A DNA stretch of 64,000 nucleotides from SVKR01 sp963605115 (GCA_963605115.1 CAVCTM010000002.1:6349-70348); one strand, 5' to 3'; shown: positions 8,151 to 16,982, counted from the stretch's first letter. Numbers and translations are program-made. Notes: generated by a model not told the origin, from the letters alone.

Positions 8151-9851
8151 ATGCTGACGCCTTGGGGCGAAACGCTGGACAAAGCCCATCCCCTGCCGGA
8201 ATATCCCCGCCCCCAGCTCCGGCGCGACAGCTATCTGAACTTGAACGGTCCGTGGGACTACGCCATAACTCCCACCGCGGAGCCCCCGCTCGCGTGGGAC
8301 GGGGAGATCATCGTCCCCTTCTCGCCGGAGAGCGTCCTCTCCGGGGCTGCGCGCAGTCCGGAGCCGGACGAATACCTCTGGTACCGCCGCAGCGTAACGC
8401 TGCCCACGGGCTTTGACCGCGGGCGGCTGCTGCTCCATTTCGGCGCGGTGGACCAGATGGCGTGGGTCTATGTCAACGGCAAGGAGGTCCGCGCCCACGC
8501 CGGCGGCTTCACCCCCTTCTCCGCGGACATCACGGACGCCGTAGGCGGCGCCGGCGCCTTTGAGCTGACCGTCTGCGTGCTGGACACGACAGACCTCAGC
8601 TATCATACCCGCGGCAAGCAGAAGACCCGCCGCGGCGGGATCTGGTACACGCCCCAGAGCGGCATCTGGCAGACCGTGTGGATGGAGTCCGTCCCGGAAA
8701 GTCATATCCGCGGTCTGCGCATCATCCCGCACTTCGACACCGCGAAGCTGGAGCTCTGGGTCGCCGGAGAAGGGACCTGCCATGCCGAGTTCGGCGGCGA
8801 GAGCTACGATTTCCCCGCGGGAAGCCCCGCCGTGCTGCCCGTGCCGGACATGCACCCGTGGTCGCCGGAGGACCCCTACCTCTACGACCTCTACCTCCGC
8901 CTCGGCGACGACGAGGTGGAGAGCTACTTCGCCATGCGGAAGTTCTCCGTCGAGCCGGACGGCGACGGCGTGCCCCGCCTTTTCTTAAACGGCGCGCCCT
9001 ATTTCCATAACGCCCTGCTCGATCAGGGCTACTGGAGCGACGGACTGCTGACCGCGCCGGGCGACGAGGCGCTCGTTTACGACATCGAGCTTGCCAAAAG
9101 CATGGGCTTCAACACCCTGCGCAAGCATATCAAGCTCGAACCGCTGCGCTGGTATTACCACTGCGACCGGCTCGGCATGCTCGTCTGGCAGGATATGCCG
9201 AACGGCGGCACGGCTTACCGCGCCCCCGCGGTCACATGGCCGCTCGTCACCGGCGCGCACGCAAAGGACGACCGCTACGCCTTTTTCGGCAGAAAAGCCC
9301 CCGAAAGCCGTGCGCAGTACCTCGCGGAGCTGCGCGAGATGTTAAACGCGCTCGTCAACTGCCCCTGCATCGCCATGTGGGTCCCCTTCAACGAAGGCTG
9401 GGGTCAGTTCGACGCCGCCGCGGTCAGTGAGCGGATCCTCGCCTTTGACGCGACGCGCACCGTCGACCACGCGAGCGGCTGGCACGATCAGGGCTGGGGT
9501 CAGCTCTGCTCCCGCCATGTTTACTTCAAGCCCTACCGCTTCGCCCCGGACGAGCTGGGAAGAGCCGTCATCCTGAGCGAATTCGGCGGCTACACGCTCC
9601 GCATCGAGGGACACGCCTTCTCCCGCCGCGAGTTCGGCTACAAGCGCTTCGACAGCGCCAACAGCTACCAGTTCGCCCTGCGGGAGCTCTACCGGGAACA
9701 GATCCGCCCCGCCCGCGCCGCCGGGCTCGCCGCCGCGGTCTATACCCAGCTCTCCGACGTGGAGGACGAGCTGAACGGTCTCGTCACCTATGACCGCCGT
9801 GTCGTCAAGGTCCCGCCCGCCCTCATGCGCGGCATCACGCGCACCGAATAA
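8151..9851 (+). CDS. Glycoside hydrolase family 2 (beta-galactosidase/glucuronidase-like)
   Basis: A 566-residue cytoplasmic glycosidase (no signal peptide). Domains in order: N-terminal jelly-roll sugar-binding domain (LNGPWDYA to about residue 180), an immunoglobulin-like domain (about 190-275) and a TIM barrel. The putative acid/base Glu is E415 in FNEGWGQFD and the nucleophile E477 in LSEFGGY. It is shorter than classic LacZ and resembles the small GH2 enzymes of gut Firmicutes. ATG at 8151 has CGGAGGA upstream. It is the last gene of the DUF1648-phosphatase-GH2 operon. Confidence 0.9.
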   Translation: MLTPWGETLDKAHPLPEYPRPQLRRDSYLNLNGPWDYAITPTAEPPLAWDGEIIVPFSPESVLSGAARSPEPDEYLWYRRSVTLPTGFDRGRLLLHFGAVDQMAWVYVNGKEVRAHAGGFTPFSADITDAVGGAGAFELTVCVLDTTDLSYHTRGKQKTRRGGIWYTPQSGIWQTVWMESVPESHIRGLRIIPHFDTAKLELWVAGEGTCHAEFGGESYDFPAGSPAVLPVPDMHPWSPEDPYLYDLYLRLGDDEVESYFAMRKFSVEPDGDGVPRLFLNGAPYFHNALLDQGYWSDGLLTAPGDEALVYDIELAKSMGFNTLRKHIKLEPLRWYYHCDRLGMLVWQDMPNGGTAYRAPAVTWPLVTGAHAKDDRYAFFGRKAPESRAQYLAELREMLNALVNCPCIAMWVPFNEGWGQFDAAAVSERILAFDATRTVDHASGWHDQGWGQLCSRHVYFKPYRFAPDELGRAVILSEFGGYTLRIEGHAFSRREFGYKRFDSANSYQFALRELYREQIRPARAAGLAAAVYTQLSDVEDELNGLVTYDRRVVKVPPALMRGITRTE

Positions 9852-9885
9852 TCCTTGCAGCCCGGCGGAAGCTGTGCTATAACTA

Positions 9886-10081
9886 TACCATCGGTTAACA
9901 AGAGCGCGCACGGTTTTGGCGATCCCGGCGGCGCCCTAAGCTGCGTCATCGACCTTGGAAATACACAAAGTATTCCCTGCGGTCGTTTCCTTGCCTGAAC
10001 ACCGCCGGGAACGCCAAAACTGCTTCGCACCTGTCAGCGCTGCGCGCTGTCAGGCGTGTGTGCCCTTGTCAACCGATGGTA
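9886..10081. repeat. MITE-like palindromic element, copy 2
   Basis: About 196 bp bounded by 11-bp perfect terminal inverted repeats, TACCATCGGTT (9886-9896) and AACCGATGGTA (10071-10081). The pairing continues inward for about 10 more bases, and further inverted arms are CGGTTTTGGCGATCCCGGCG and CGCCGGGAACGCCAAAACTG. The centre, around 9957-9975, again holds AATACACAAAGTATT. There is no coding capacity. It lies between the GH2 gene and the TelA-like gene. Confidence 0.75.
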
Positions 10082-10116
10082 AGAAAAATCAACTCGAAAG
10101 AGGAGGAAATAAAACC

Positions 10117-11262
10117 ATGTCCGATACCCCTGAACTGACCCTGGAGCTGAGCCTGCCGGAGACGGAGAAGGCGCCCCTCGCCCCCATCCAGCCCGCCGCG
10201 GAGGAGCTCGCCGCGCAGGACGGCAAGTATATGGAGGACGTCGTGCTCAGCGAGAGCGAGCAGCAGATGGTCGACGATTTTTCCAAGAAGATCGACCTGC
10301 GCAACTCCGACATCGTGCTCCAGTACGGCGCCGCCTGCCAAAAAAAGATCGCCGATTTCTCCGACACCGCGCTCGATAACGTCCGCACCAAGGACCTCGG
10401 CGAGGTCGGGAATATGATCACCTCGCTCGTCACGGAGCTGAAGGGCTTTTCCGCCGAGCCGGAGAGCAAGGGCTTCCTCGGCATCTTCAAGAAGGGCAGC
10501 AATTCCCTCGCAAAGATGAAAGCGCGCTACGGCAGCGTGGAGACCAATGTGGACAAGATCACCGGCGTGCTGGAGGGACATCAGAACCAGCTGCTGAAGG
10601 ACGTCGTGATGCTCGACAAAATGTATGACGCAAACCTCGTCTACTTCAAGGAGCTCACCATGTATATCCTCGCCGGCAAGAAGGCGCTGGAGACCGCGCG
10701 CGAGACCACGCTCGCGGAGCTGCGCGCAAAGGCGGCGGAGTCCGGGCTCTCCGAGGACGCGCAGGCGGCGAACGATTACGCCTCCCTCTGCGACCGCTTC
10801 GAGAAAAAGCTCCACGACCTCGCGCTCACGCGCACGATCAGCATCCAGATGGCGCCCCAGATCCGCCTTATCCAGAACAGCAACACCCTGATGGTGGAAA
10901 AGATCCAGTCCACCATCCACAACACCATCCCCCTCTGGAAAAACCAGATGGTCCTCGCCCTCGGCATGGCGCACTCCCAGCAGGCGATGGAGGCGCAGCG
11001 CGAGGTCAACGACCTCACGAACGCGCTGCTGAAGAAAAACGCCGACACGCTCAAGACCGGCACCGTCGCCATCGCGGAGGAGAACGAGCGCAGCATCGTC
11101 GATATCGACACCGTGCGCTACACGAACGAGCAGCTCATCTCCACCCTCGACGAGGTCATCCGCGTTCAGGAGGAGGGTCGCCAGAAGCGCGCCGAAGCTG
11201 AAAACGAGCTCGGCCGCATCGAGAACCAGCTCCGCCAGAAGCTGCTGGATATCAGAAGCTAA
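10117..11262 (+). CDS. TelA-like toxic anion resistance family protein
   Basis: A 381-residue, highly helical soluble protein of the TelA/KlaA family (PF05816). Members are linked to tellurite or other envelope-stress tolerance, but their biochemical role is unsettled. Characteristic segments are QYGAACQKKIADFSDTALDNVRTKDLGEVG (residues ~70-100), the long central helices, and PLWKNQMVLALGMAHSQQAM near residue 270. The start ATG has AGGAGGAAAT upstream. It is followed after 66 bp by an XpaC-like gene, its usual partner. Confidence 0.9.
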   Translation: MSDTPELTLELSLPETEKAPLAPIQPAAEELAAQDGKYMEDVVLSESEQQMVDDFSKKIDLRNSDIVLQYGAACQKKIADFSDTALDNVRTKDLGEVGNMITSLVTELKGFSAEPESKGFLGIFKKGSNSLAKMKARYGSVETNVDKITGVLEGHQNQLLKDVVMLDKMYDANLVYFKELTMYILAGKKALETARETTLAELRAKAAESGLSEDAQAANDYASLCDRFEKKLHDLALTRTISIQMAPQIRLIQNSNTLMVEKIQSTIHNTIPLWKNQMVLALGMAHSQQAMEAQREVNDLTNALLKKNADTLKTGTVAIAEENERSIVDIDTVRYTNEQLISTLDEVIRVQEEGRQKRAEAENELGRIENQLRQKLLDIRS

Positions 11263-11328
11263 AGCCTCATCTGTGCCCCGCTTCGCTGTCTAACGAAAGC
11301 AGAAATCATCCCAAGGAGGGCATTGCCC

Positions 11329-12081
11329 GTGAATAAAAAAACCTCCGGCGGTCTTACCACCGCCGGCATCATCGCCCTGATCGTGCTGGTGATCGTCTTA
11401 AAGCGATCGGACGTCAGCGTCGGCGGACTCGTCGGCGGCGCGGTGAAGATCGTGATCGTCGTGCTGCTGCTCATCGCGGCGCTCGTCGCGCTCGTCATTG
11501 TCCTCGCGTTCACGACGCGCAAGGATAAAGGCGCGTCCGGGTCCCAGAGAAAGTCCACCGCCGCCCCCGCCTCCGGCACGTCCCGCCCCGTAACGCCGCC
11601 GCCCGCCTCCGCCGTGAAGCTCACGCCGGAGCAGGAGGATATCCTCAAAAAAGGCCGCTCCAACTTGAGCCAGCTTCGCATCATGGCGATGCGCGTGCGC
11701 TCCACGCCCATCCGCACAAAGGCGACCGCCATCTGCGGCAGCGTGGAAAAGATCCTGAACGTCCTGCGCGAAAAGCCGGAGAGCATCCCCGCCGTGCGCC
11801 AGTTTCTGAACTACTACCTCCCCACCCTCGGCGAGATCATCACGAAATACGAGCGCGTAGAGCGCAGCGGCGTGGACATGCAGGACATGACCGCCAAGGT
11901 CTCCGAATACCTCGACAAGATCGACGCCGCGATGGACAAGCAGTACGAAAACCTCTTCCAGAGCGACTTCCTCGACATGACCGTCGAGATGGAAGCGATG
12001 ACCATGGCGTGCAAGCGCGACGGCCTCCTCACCGAAGAGGAGCTCTCCGCGCCGGACAGCGAAGTGAACCTCACGCTGTAA
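11329..12081 (+). CDS. XpaC-family membrane protein (5-bromo-4-chloroindolyl phosphate hydrolysis protein family)
   Basis: A 250-residue protein with two N-terminal transmembrane segments (GIIALIVLVIVL and IVIVVLLLIAALVALVIVLAF), a Pro/Ser/Ala linker, and a helical cytoplasmic domain from residue 95 of the XpaC family (PF10112). Family members regularly neighbour telA, as here, and probably act with it. I chose the GTG at 11329, which is 9-10 bases after AAGGAGG; a TTG two codons earlier is too close to the SD. Molecular function is not established. Confidence 0.8.
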   Translation: MNKKTSGGLTTAGIIALIVLVIVLKRSDVSVGGLVGGAVKIVIVVLLLIAALVALVIVLAFTTRKDKGASGSQRKSTAAPASGTSRPVTPPPASAVKLTPEQEDILKKGRSNLSQLRIMAMRVRSTPIRTKATAICGSVEKILNVLREKPESIPAVRQFLNYYLPTLGEIITKYERVERSGVDMQDMTAKVSEYLDKIDAAMDKQYENLFQSDFLDMTVEMEAMTMACKRDGLLTEEELSAPDSEVNLTL

Positions 12082-12113
12082 CGCTCCCCACAAACAGAAT
12101 AAAAATGCACCGA

Positions 12114-12154
12114 GCCGCAGGACGCGCCGACCGCCGTCCTGCGGCATATTTTTT
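12114..12154 (+). terminator. Rho-independent terminator of the TelA/XpaC unit
   Basis: Perfect 11-bp stem GCCGCAGGACG (12114-12124) and CGTCCTGCGGC (12135-12145), followed by ATATTTTTTG. Confidence 0.9.
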
Positions 12155-12218
12155 GAATATTTTGTGAATTTTGTAAATACTTTCTCAAAAAACACCGAAA
12201 TATTATGCAATCTGATTC

Positions 12219-12246
12219 TTGCGTTTTATGCGGAAATGTGTATAAT
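12219..12246 (+). promoter_or_regulatory. Promoter of the lipoprotein esterase gene
   Basis: TTGCGT (12219-12224), 16-bp spacer, TATAAT (12241-12246), 33 bp before the ATG at 12279. The SD is AAAAGGAG. Confidence 0.65.
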
Positions 12247-12278
12247 TATGCTCAAGAAAAGAAAAGGAGTGCATAATT

Positions 12279-14000
12279 ATGAAACACCTCAAAATCCTGA
12301 CGGTCCTGCTCCTCGCGCTGGCGATGCTCGCCGGCTGCGGCAGCACCGCCCCGGCGGAGACCGCCGCCCCCACCCCGGAGCCGACCGCTCCGCCGCCCGC
12401 GGAGAGCGAAGCGCCCGCCGCCGAGGGTCCCGTCATCCAGATCAGCGTCCCCGACGATTTCGAGGGTGAGCTGAACGGACGTGCCCTGTTCGTGCTGGAC
12501 TACGAGATGCCGGAGGAAGGCGATCAGGTCTACGACAACCTCGATGTCACCGGCTGCCCCGTCTTCGGCAAAACGGTCTACGGTCTCCACGCCGGCGATG
12601 TCATCACCATGACCGCCGACGACCCCGATGTCTACGGCTATCCGATGCAGCTGTCCGAGATCCCCGCGGGCGAATACGCCGTGCAGGTGCTCTTCGTGAA
12701 GTACACGCAGTTCAACCGCGCCGACGGCACGAGCATCTGGGGCATGGCGGACCACGGCGGCGGCGGCAGCGCCGGCAGGAACCCCTATAACCTCTACAGC
12801 GATGCCAAGCTCTCCGCCGTCGGCTCCGGCAGCGTCATCGAGCTCGCCCTCACAAACGAGATCCCGCTCGGCTACGAGCTTCAGGACGGGCAGGTCGACC
12901 AGCAGGGCAACTATGAGAGCAAGTATGACTGCGTGGTCTACGACAAGATCAAGAGCGAGGTCCTCAGCGAGTTCTGGGGCACCGACATGTACATCGGTCT
13001 GAACATCCTCCTCCCCGCGAACTATGACCCCGCCAAGCAGTACCCCGTCCTCTACTATCAGGGTCACTGGGTCGGCGGCAACGCCCCGCTCGGCTACGGC
13101 AGAAACGAAGCGCTCACCGAGTGGTGGGACAGCGGCGAAGCCCCGGAGATGATCGTCGTCACCACGAGAGACGCCAACATGTATTATGACAACATGTACT
13201 GGGTCAACAGCGCCAACATGGGTCCCTGCGGCGACGCCTTCACGCAGGAGCTGATCCCCTACGTTGAGCAGACCTACGGCGGCATCAGCGAATCCTGGGC
13301 GAGAATGCTCGCCGGCGGCAGCAACGGCGGCTGGGAATCCATGGCGCTTCAGGTCTATTATCCCGAAATTTTCGGCGGCAGCTGGGTCATGTGCCCGGAC
13401 GGTATGGACTTCCACGCCTACCAGATCGTGAACCTCTACGACGACGAAAACGGCTTCTACATCGACAACGGCTGGACCACGACCGAGCGGCCCGCCGCGC
13501 GGGACACCAAGGGCAACATCCGCTGGACCATCGCGCAGGAGAACCACTGGGAGACCGCCATGGGCGGCGGCACCGCAAACGCCCGCGGCTGCTGGAGCGG
13601 CTGGGAAGCGGTCTACGGTCCCGTCGGCGAAGACGGCTACCCCCAGAGAGTCTGGGACCCCATCACCGGCGAGATCAACAAGGACACCGTCGCCTACTGG
13701 CAGGAGCACTTCGACATCAACTACTACCTGCAGAACAACTGGAGCGAGCTCGCGCCGAACCTTGTCGGCAAGCTCCACCTCCGGGGCGGCGACATGGACA
13801 ACTATTACCTGAACCTCTCCCAGTACCTCGTCGCCGACTTCCTTGAGACCACCGAGCCCTACTACGACGGCTACAGCGTCACCTTCCCCGGCAAGGGTCA
13901 CACCGGCAACATCAGCAATCAGGACCTCCTGCTGGAGATGGCGGACCACATGATCCAATACGGTCCCGCCAACGCCGCCGGGATCCTCGGCGTGAACTGA
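12279..14000 (+). CDS. Lipoprotein alpha/beta-hydrolase, putative esterase
   Basis: A 573-residue secreted lipoprotein: signal peptide with lipobox LAGC (lipid-anchored Cys20), then a Pro/Ala/Glu-rich linker to about residue 48. An N-terminal beta domain precedes an esterase-D-like alpha/beta-hydrolase domain. The likely triad is Ser348 (GGSNGGW), Asp505 (GGDMDNYY) and His541 (GKGHTGN). Related proteins include feruloyl/acetyl-xylan esterase-like enzymes, but the substrate is not identifiable. It has its own promoter and a following hairpin, so it looks monocistronic. Confidence 0.8.
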   Translation: MKHLKILTVLLLALAMLAGCGSTAPAETAAPTPEPTAPPPAESEAPAAEGPVIQISVPDDFEGELNGRALFVLDYEMPEEGDQVYDNLDVTGCPVFGKTVYGLHAGDVITMTADDPDVYGYPMQLSEIPAGEYAVQVLFVKYTQFNRADGTSIWGMADHGGGGSAGRNPYNLYSDAKLSAVGSGSVIELALTNEIPLGYELQDGQVDQQGNYESKYDCVVYDKIKSEVLSEFWGTDMYIGLNILLPANYDPAKQYPVLYYQGHWVGGNAPLGYGRNEALTEWWDSGEAPEMIVVTTRDANMYYDNMYWVNSANMGPCGDAFTQELIPYVEQTYGGISESWARMLAGGSNGGWESMALQVYYPEIFGGSWVMCPDGMDFHAYQIVNLYDDENGFYIDNGWTTTERPAARDTKGNIRWTIAQENHWETAMGGGTANARGCWSGWEAVYGPVGEDGYPQRVWDPITGEINKDTVAYWQEHFDINYYLQNNWSELAPNLVGKLHLRGGDMDNYYLNLSQYLVADFLETTEPYYDGYSVTFPGKGHTGNISNQDLLLEMADHMIQYGPANAAGILGVN

Positions 14001-14007
14001 AAAAGCT

Positions 14008-14034
14008 CGCCCCGTTCCAAACCGGAACGGGGCG
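14008..14034 (+). terminator. Hairpin after the esterase gene
   Basis: CGCCCCGTTCC (14008-14018) pairs perfectly with GGAACGGGGCG (14024-14034), but no clear T-tract follows. It is a weak or Rho-assisted terminator. Confidence 0.5.
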
Positions 14035-14052
14035 ATCCGTTTATCCAAAAAA

Positions 14053-14224
14053 GCCTCGCAGAGTTCGCGCCCGCAGGCGCGAATAAAGTCCAATCATTTT
14101 TCGGCGCGACCTGTGCGTGCCGAAAAATTCTCTGCGCGGAGGGAACGTGCTCGCCGCAAGGCGAGTGCGCTGAGCGGAGCGTTCCCCTTCAACCGAGAGC
14201 CCAGCGAAGCGGGTCTCGGTTGAG
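14053..14224 (+). repeat. Multi-hairpin interspersed repeat, copy A
   Basis: A 172-bp element from GCCTCGCAGAG to GGGTCTCGGTTGAG. It is made of successive hairpins: TTCGCGCC-cgca-GGCGCGAA; ATTTTTCGGC pairing with GCCGAAAAAT; CTCGCC-gcaa-GGCGAG; and GAGcCCaGC-gaa-GCgGGtCTC. It contains no ORF. A second copy lies in opposite orientation at 28194-28360. Confidence 0.85.
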
Positions 14225-14230
14225 ATGTCA

Positions 14231-15088
14231 TTATACCAGCATCAGCAGCGTTCCCCCGACGATCATCCCCAGACCAAGCCCGGATCTTTTCGTCAGCTTC
14301 TCGCGGAACACAATATAGGAAAACGCAACCGTCACGAGGATGCTCAGCTTGTCGATCGGCACGACGACGCTGGCGGGTCCGTCCTGAAGCGCCTTATAGT
14401 AGCAGAGCCAGCTCGCGCCGGTCGCAAGACCGGAGAGGCAGATGAAGCCCAGCTCGCTTTTCGGAATGGTCTTCAGCGCGTCCTGCTTGCCGGTGACGAA
14501 CACCATCACCCAGGACATCACCAGCACCACGCCGGTGCGGATCGCCGTGCCGAGGTTGGACTCCACACCGGAGATCCCCACCTTGCCGAGAATGGCGGTC
14601 AGGCTGGCAAACACCGCGGAGCCCAGCGCATACCAGAGCCACGCGGCGCTTTTGCTCGCGCCGCCGCTCTGCTTCTTTTCGATCATCAGAAAGGTCCCCG
14701 CGGCAATGAGCGCCACACCGACGCCCTTCGCGGGGCTCACGCCCTCCCGCAGCAAAATTGCGGCGAGCAGAATGGTCAGCACGGTGCTGGATTTGTCGAT
14801 GGGAACGACCTTGTTCACGTCGCCGAGCTGAAGCGCCTTGAAATAGCAAAGCCAGCTCGCGCCGGTCGCGAGACCGGACAGCACCAGAAACAGCAGCGTT
14901 TTCCCGCCGATCTCCGGGATCGTCCCCTGCGAGCCGACCACGAACACCATCAGCCACGAAAACGCCAGCACCACGATGGTGCGGACAGCGGTCGCCACTG
15001 TGGAATCCGTCTTCCGGATGCCGCATTTCGCCAGAATGGAGGTCAGCCCCGCAAAGAGCGCCGACCCGAACGCAAACAGTATCCACAT
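14231..15088 (-). CDS. EamA/DMT-family permease
   Basis: A 285-residue membrane protein with about ten transmembrane helices in two homologous EamA halves. The internal duplication is plain from SGLATGASWLCYFKALQ in the first half and SGLATGASWLCYYKALQ in the second, each followed by a VVPIDK motif. DMT permeases export or import metabolites; the substrate cannot be read here. The start at 15088 is fixed by AAAGGAGG upstream; an ATG 18 codons earlier lacks an SD. It is monocistronic, ending beside repeat copy A. Confidence 0.85.
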   Translation of the reverse strand: MWILFAFGSALFAGLTSILAKCGIRKTDSTVATAVRTIVVLAFSWLMVFVVGSQGTIPEIGGKTLLFLVLSGLATGASWLCYFKALQLGDVNKVVPIDKSSTVLTILLAAILLREGVSPAKGVGVALIAAGTFLMIEKKQSGGASKSAAWLWYALGSAVFASLTAILGKVGISGVESNLGTAIRTGVVLVMSWVMVFVTGKQDALKTIPKSELGFICLSGLATGASWLCYYKALQDGPASVVVPIDKLSILVTVAFSYIVFREKLTKRSGLGLGMIVGGTLLMLV

Positions 15089-15146
15089 AGTTTTTTCCTC
15101 CTTTAAGGAAATGACAGTCCGACTCTGAACATTCCAAGACATGACG

Positions 15147-15180
15147 AAAAAAAGCCGCCGGGATCCCGGCGGCTTTTTTT
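15147..15180. terminator. Bidirectional terminator at the end of the ECF S-component gene
   Basis: A7-GCCGCCGGG-AT-CCCGGCGGC-T7, a perfect inverted repeat. It abuts the stop codon of the gene at 15179. Confidence 0.9.
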
Positions 15181-15703
15181 ACTTTTTCCCAAGCATCTTA
15201 TCGTAGAGCTTCTTCACGCCGCACTTCCAAACAAGCAGCATGCCGACGACGGCGCCGACGGCGGCCTGCAAAATCTGATACGGCAGCTTCACCAGCGCAA
15301 CGGCGGGCGTGCTGTAGATGAACGCGCGGCCGAGGGAGTAACCGACGACCATGATCACCGCGCCGACCGCGGCGCCGACGCCGGAGGCGAGCACAGGGTG
15401 CTTCTTCCACGCGCGGTGGGCGATGAGCGAGATGGCGACCGCCTGAAGCCCGTGGGTCACGAGCGAGACGAACATCGGCGTCGGGTAAAAGAACAGGTCG
15501 CCCAGAAAGGCGCCCACGCCGCCGACAAGGAACGCGCCCAGCGGGTCGAGCAGGATCGCCGCCGTGCAGATAATGATATCGTTCAGATAAAGATGGCCGC
15601 CGGGCACCGGCACGCCGAAGGAGCTCAGCGCCACGTTCATCGCCATAAAAACCGCCGTCGTGCAGAGCCAGAGAGCAGTGCGTCTTCCGTTTTTCTCTTT
15701 CAT
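15179..15703 (-). CDS. ECF transporter S component (candidate vitamin B6 or related cofactor uptake)
   Basis: A 174-residue integral membrane protein with about six helices, of the energy-coupling-factor substrate-binding type (ALSSFGVPVPGGHLYLNDIIICTAAILLDPLGAF and GALGDLFFYPTP-like segments). The shared EcfA/EcfT energy module is encoded elsewhere. It is divergent from a MocR-type regulator, 94 bp apart. Because MocR/PdxR proteins sense pyridoxal phosphate, a PdxU-like vitamin B6 role is an inference from context; other vitamins remain possible. SD AAGGAGG precedes the ATG at 15703. Confidence 0.8.
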   Translation of the reverse strand: MKEKNGRRTALWLCTTAVFMAMNVALSSFGVPVPGGHLYLNDIIICTAAILLDPLGAFLVGGVGAFLGDLFFYPTPMFVSLVTHGLQAVAISLIAHRAWKKHPVLASGVGAAVGAVIMVVGYSLGRAFIYSTPAVALVKLPYQILQAAVGAVVGMLLVWKCGVKKLYDKMLGKK

Positions 15704-15797
15704 GGGGAAAGATCCTCCTTGCCTTTTTGACCGAGCCAGTATATACTGAAATCTGGCAATATAAAATATCCAGATTCGGAGAAAATGATATCACCAG
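15704..15797. promoter_or_regulatory. Divergent control region between ECF S component and MocR-like gene
   Basis: The 94-bp AT-rich spacer carries several CCAG/CTGG half-sites, including a perfect inverted repeat AATCTGG-13 bp-CCAGATT, with further CCAGAT copies running into the start of the regulator gene. These are candidate operator sites for the adjacent regulator. No unambiguous -35/-10 pair was found. Confidence 0.45.
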
Positions 15798-16877
15798 ATG
15801 AACTACCAGATCGACCCCAACGCCCGTCCCGTTTATCTCCAGCTCTATCGGCTGCTGCGGGACGACATCATCGCCGGCGTGCTGCCTTACGGAAGCCGCC
15901 TGCCCTCCAAGCGCCTGCTCGCGGAGGAAACGGGTGTCAGCACCGTCACCGTGGAACACGCCTACGCCCTGCTCTGCGAGGAGGGCTACGCCGCCGCGCG
16001 CGAGCGGAGCGGCTTTTTCGTGCTGTTCCGCAGCGCGGACGGCTTCGCCGCGCCCGCCCCGGCTTATTCGCCCCCACCGCGCCCTGCCGACGCGGGAGAG
16101 CCGCTCCCCTTCCCGGCAACGACGCTCGCGCGCGCGATGCGCAAGGTGCTCGCCGACCGCCCCGACGCGCTGGGCAAGAAGCCGCCGAACTCCGGCTGCA
16201 CGGAGCTGCGCCGCGCCATTCAGGGCTACCTCGCGCGCAACCGCGGCATCCGCGCGGCGCTGGACCAGATCGTCGTCGGCTCCGGTGCGGAGGCGCTCTA
16301 CCGCCTCATCATCGAGCTGCTGGGGCGCGGCAGGACTTACGCCATCGAGTCACCCTCCTACGAAAAGCTCGAACAGCTCTACCGCGCCGCCGGCTGCGGA
16401 CTGGAGCTGCTGCCCCTCGCCGCCGACGGCATCGACTCCGACGCCCTCGCCGCGTCGCGCGCGGACGTGCTGCACACAACGCCATACCGCAGCTTCCCCA
16501 GCGGCGTCACCGCGACGGCGAGCAAGCGCCACGAGTATATCCGCTGGGCGGCGCAGCCCGGCAGAGTCATCATCGAGTCGGATCACGGCTCGGAGTTTTC
16601 CGTCGCATCCCAGCCGATGGAGGCGCTCTACGTCCTCTCCGACCATGAAAATGTCATCTACCTGAACACATTTTCCCGCACGATCTCCCCCGCCCTGCGT
16701 GCCGGGTATATGGTCCTGCCGCCCCCACTCGCCGCGGCGTTCCGCGAAAAGCTCGGTTTCCTCTCCTGCACGGTCCCGACCTTCGACCAGCTCGTTTTAG
16801 CGGAGCTCCTGACCTCCGGCACCTTTGAGCGCCAGATAAACCGAGCCCGCCGCGCCGCCCGCCGCGGTTTGGAGTGA
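15798..16877 (+). CDS. MocR/PdxR-like GntR regulator, C-terminally truncated and lacking the PLP lysine
   Basis: A 359-residue GntR-type regulator: N-terminal winged helix (PVYLQLYRLLRDDIIAGVLPYGSRLPSKRLLAEETGVSTVTVEHAYALL, residues 10-60), a linker, then a fold-type I aminotransferase-like domain from about residue 95. MocR proteins are usually 450-480 residues. This one ends about 100 residues early, and a terminator hairpin follows directly. At the position of the PLP Schiff-base lysine (FSKT) it has FSRT (Arg294), and the DDYDSEF motif is altered to SDHGSEF. It may be a non-PLP regulator or a decaying gene. Confidence 0.8.
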   Translation: MNYQIDPNARPVYLQLYRLLRDDIIAGVLPYGSRLPSKRLLAEETGVSTVTVEHAYALLCEEGYAAARERSGFFVLFRSADGFAAPAPAYSPPPRPADAGEPLPFPATTLARAMRKVLADRPDALGKKPPNSGCTELRRAIQGYLARNRGIRAALDQIVVGSGAEALYRLIIELLGRGRTYAIESPSYEKLEQLYRAAGCGLELLPLAADGIDSDALAASRADVLHTTPYRSFPSGVTATASKRHEYIRWAAQPGRVIIESDHGSEFSVASQPMEALYVLSDHENVIYLNTFSRTISPALRAGYMVLPPPLAAAFREKLGFLSCTVPTFDQLVLAELLTSGTFERQINRARRAARRGLE

Positions 16878-16882
16878 AAAGG

Positions 16883-16917
16883 AAAAAAGTGCCGCTGTCC
16901 CGGCAGGGCAGCGGCGC
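16883..16917 (-). terminator. Hairpin between MocR-like and SLH genes
   Basis: GCCGCTGtCCC (16891-16901) pairs with GGGCAGCGGC (16906-16915). The A-run at 16883-16888 gives a T-tract on the minus strand. It could also protect the 3' end of the regulator mRNA. Confidence 0.6.
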
Positions 16918-16945
16918 TTGATTGTGCCGCCTCGCGGCATATCTT

Positions 16946-16982
16946 GAAAAAAACACGCGCCCGAACTCACATTCGGGCGCGT
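16946..16982 (-). terminator. Terminator of the SLH protein gene
   Basis: ACGCGCCCGAA (16955-16965) and TTCGGGCGCGT (16972-16982) form a perfect 11-bp stem. On the minus strand it is followed by a T-run (A's at 16947-16953). Confidence 0.9.

Noticed and set aside
12252..14093. A 613-residue minus-strand frame
   Set aside because: It is the complement of the esterase gene; the plus-strand frame has signal peptide, catalytic motifs, SD and promoter.
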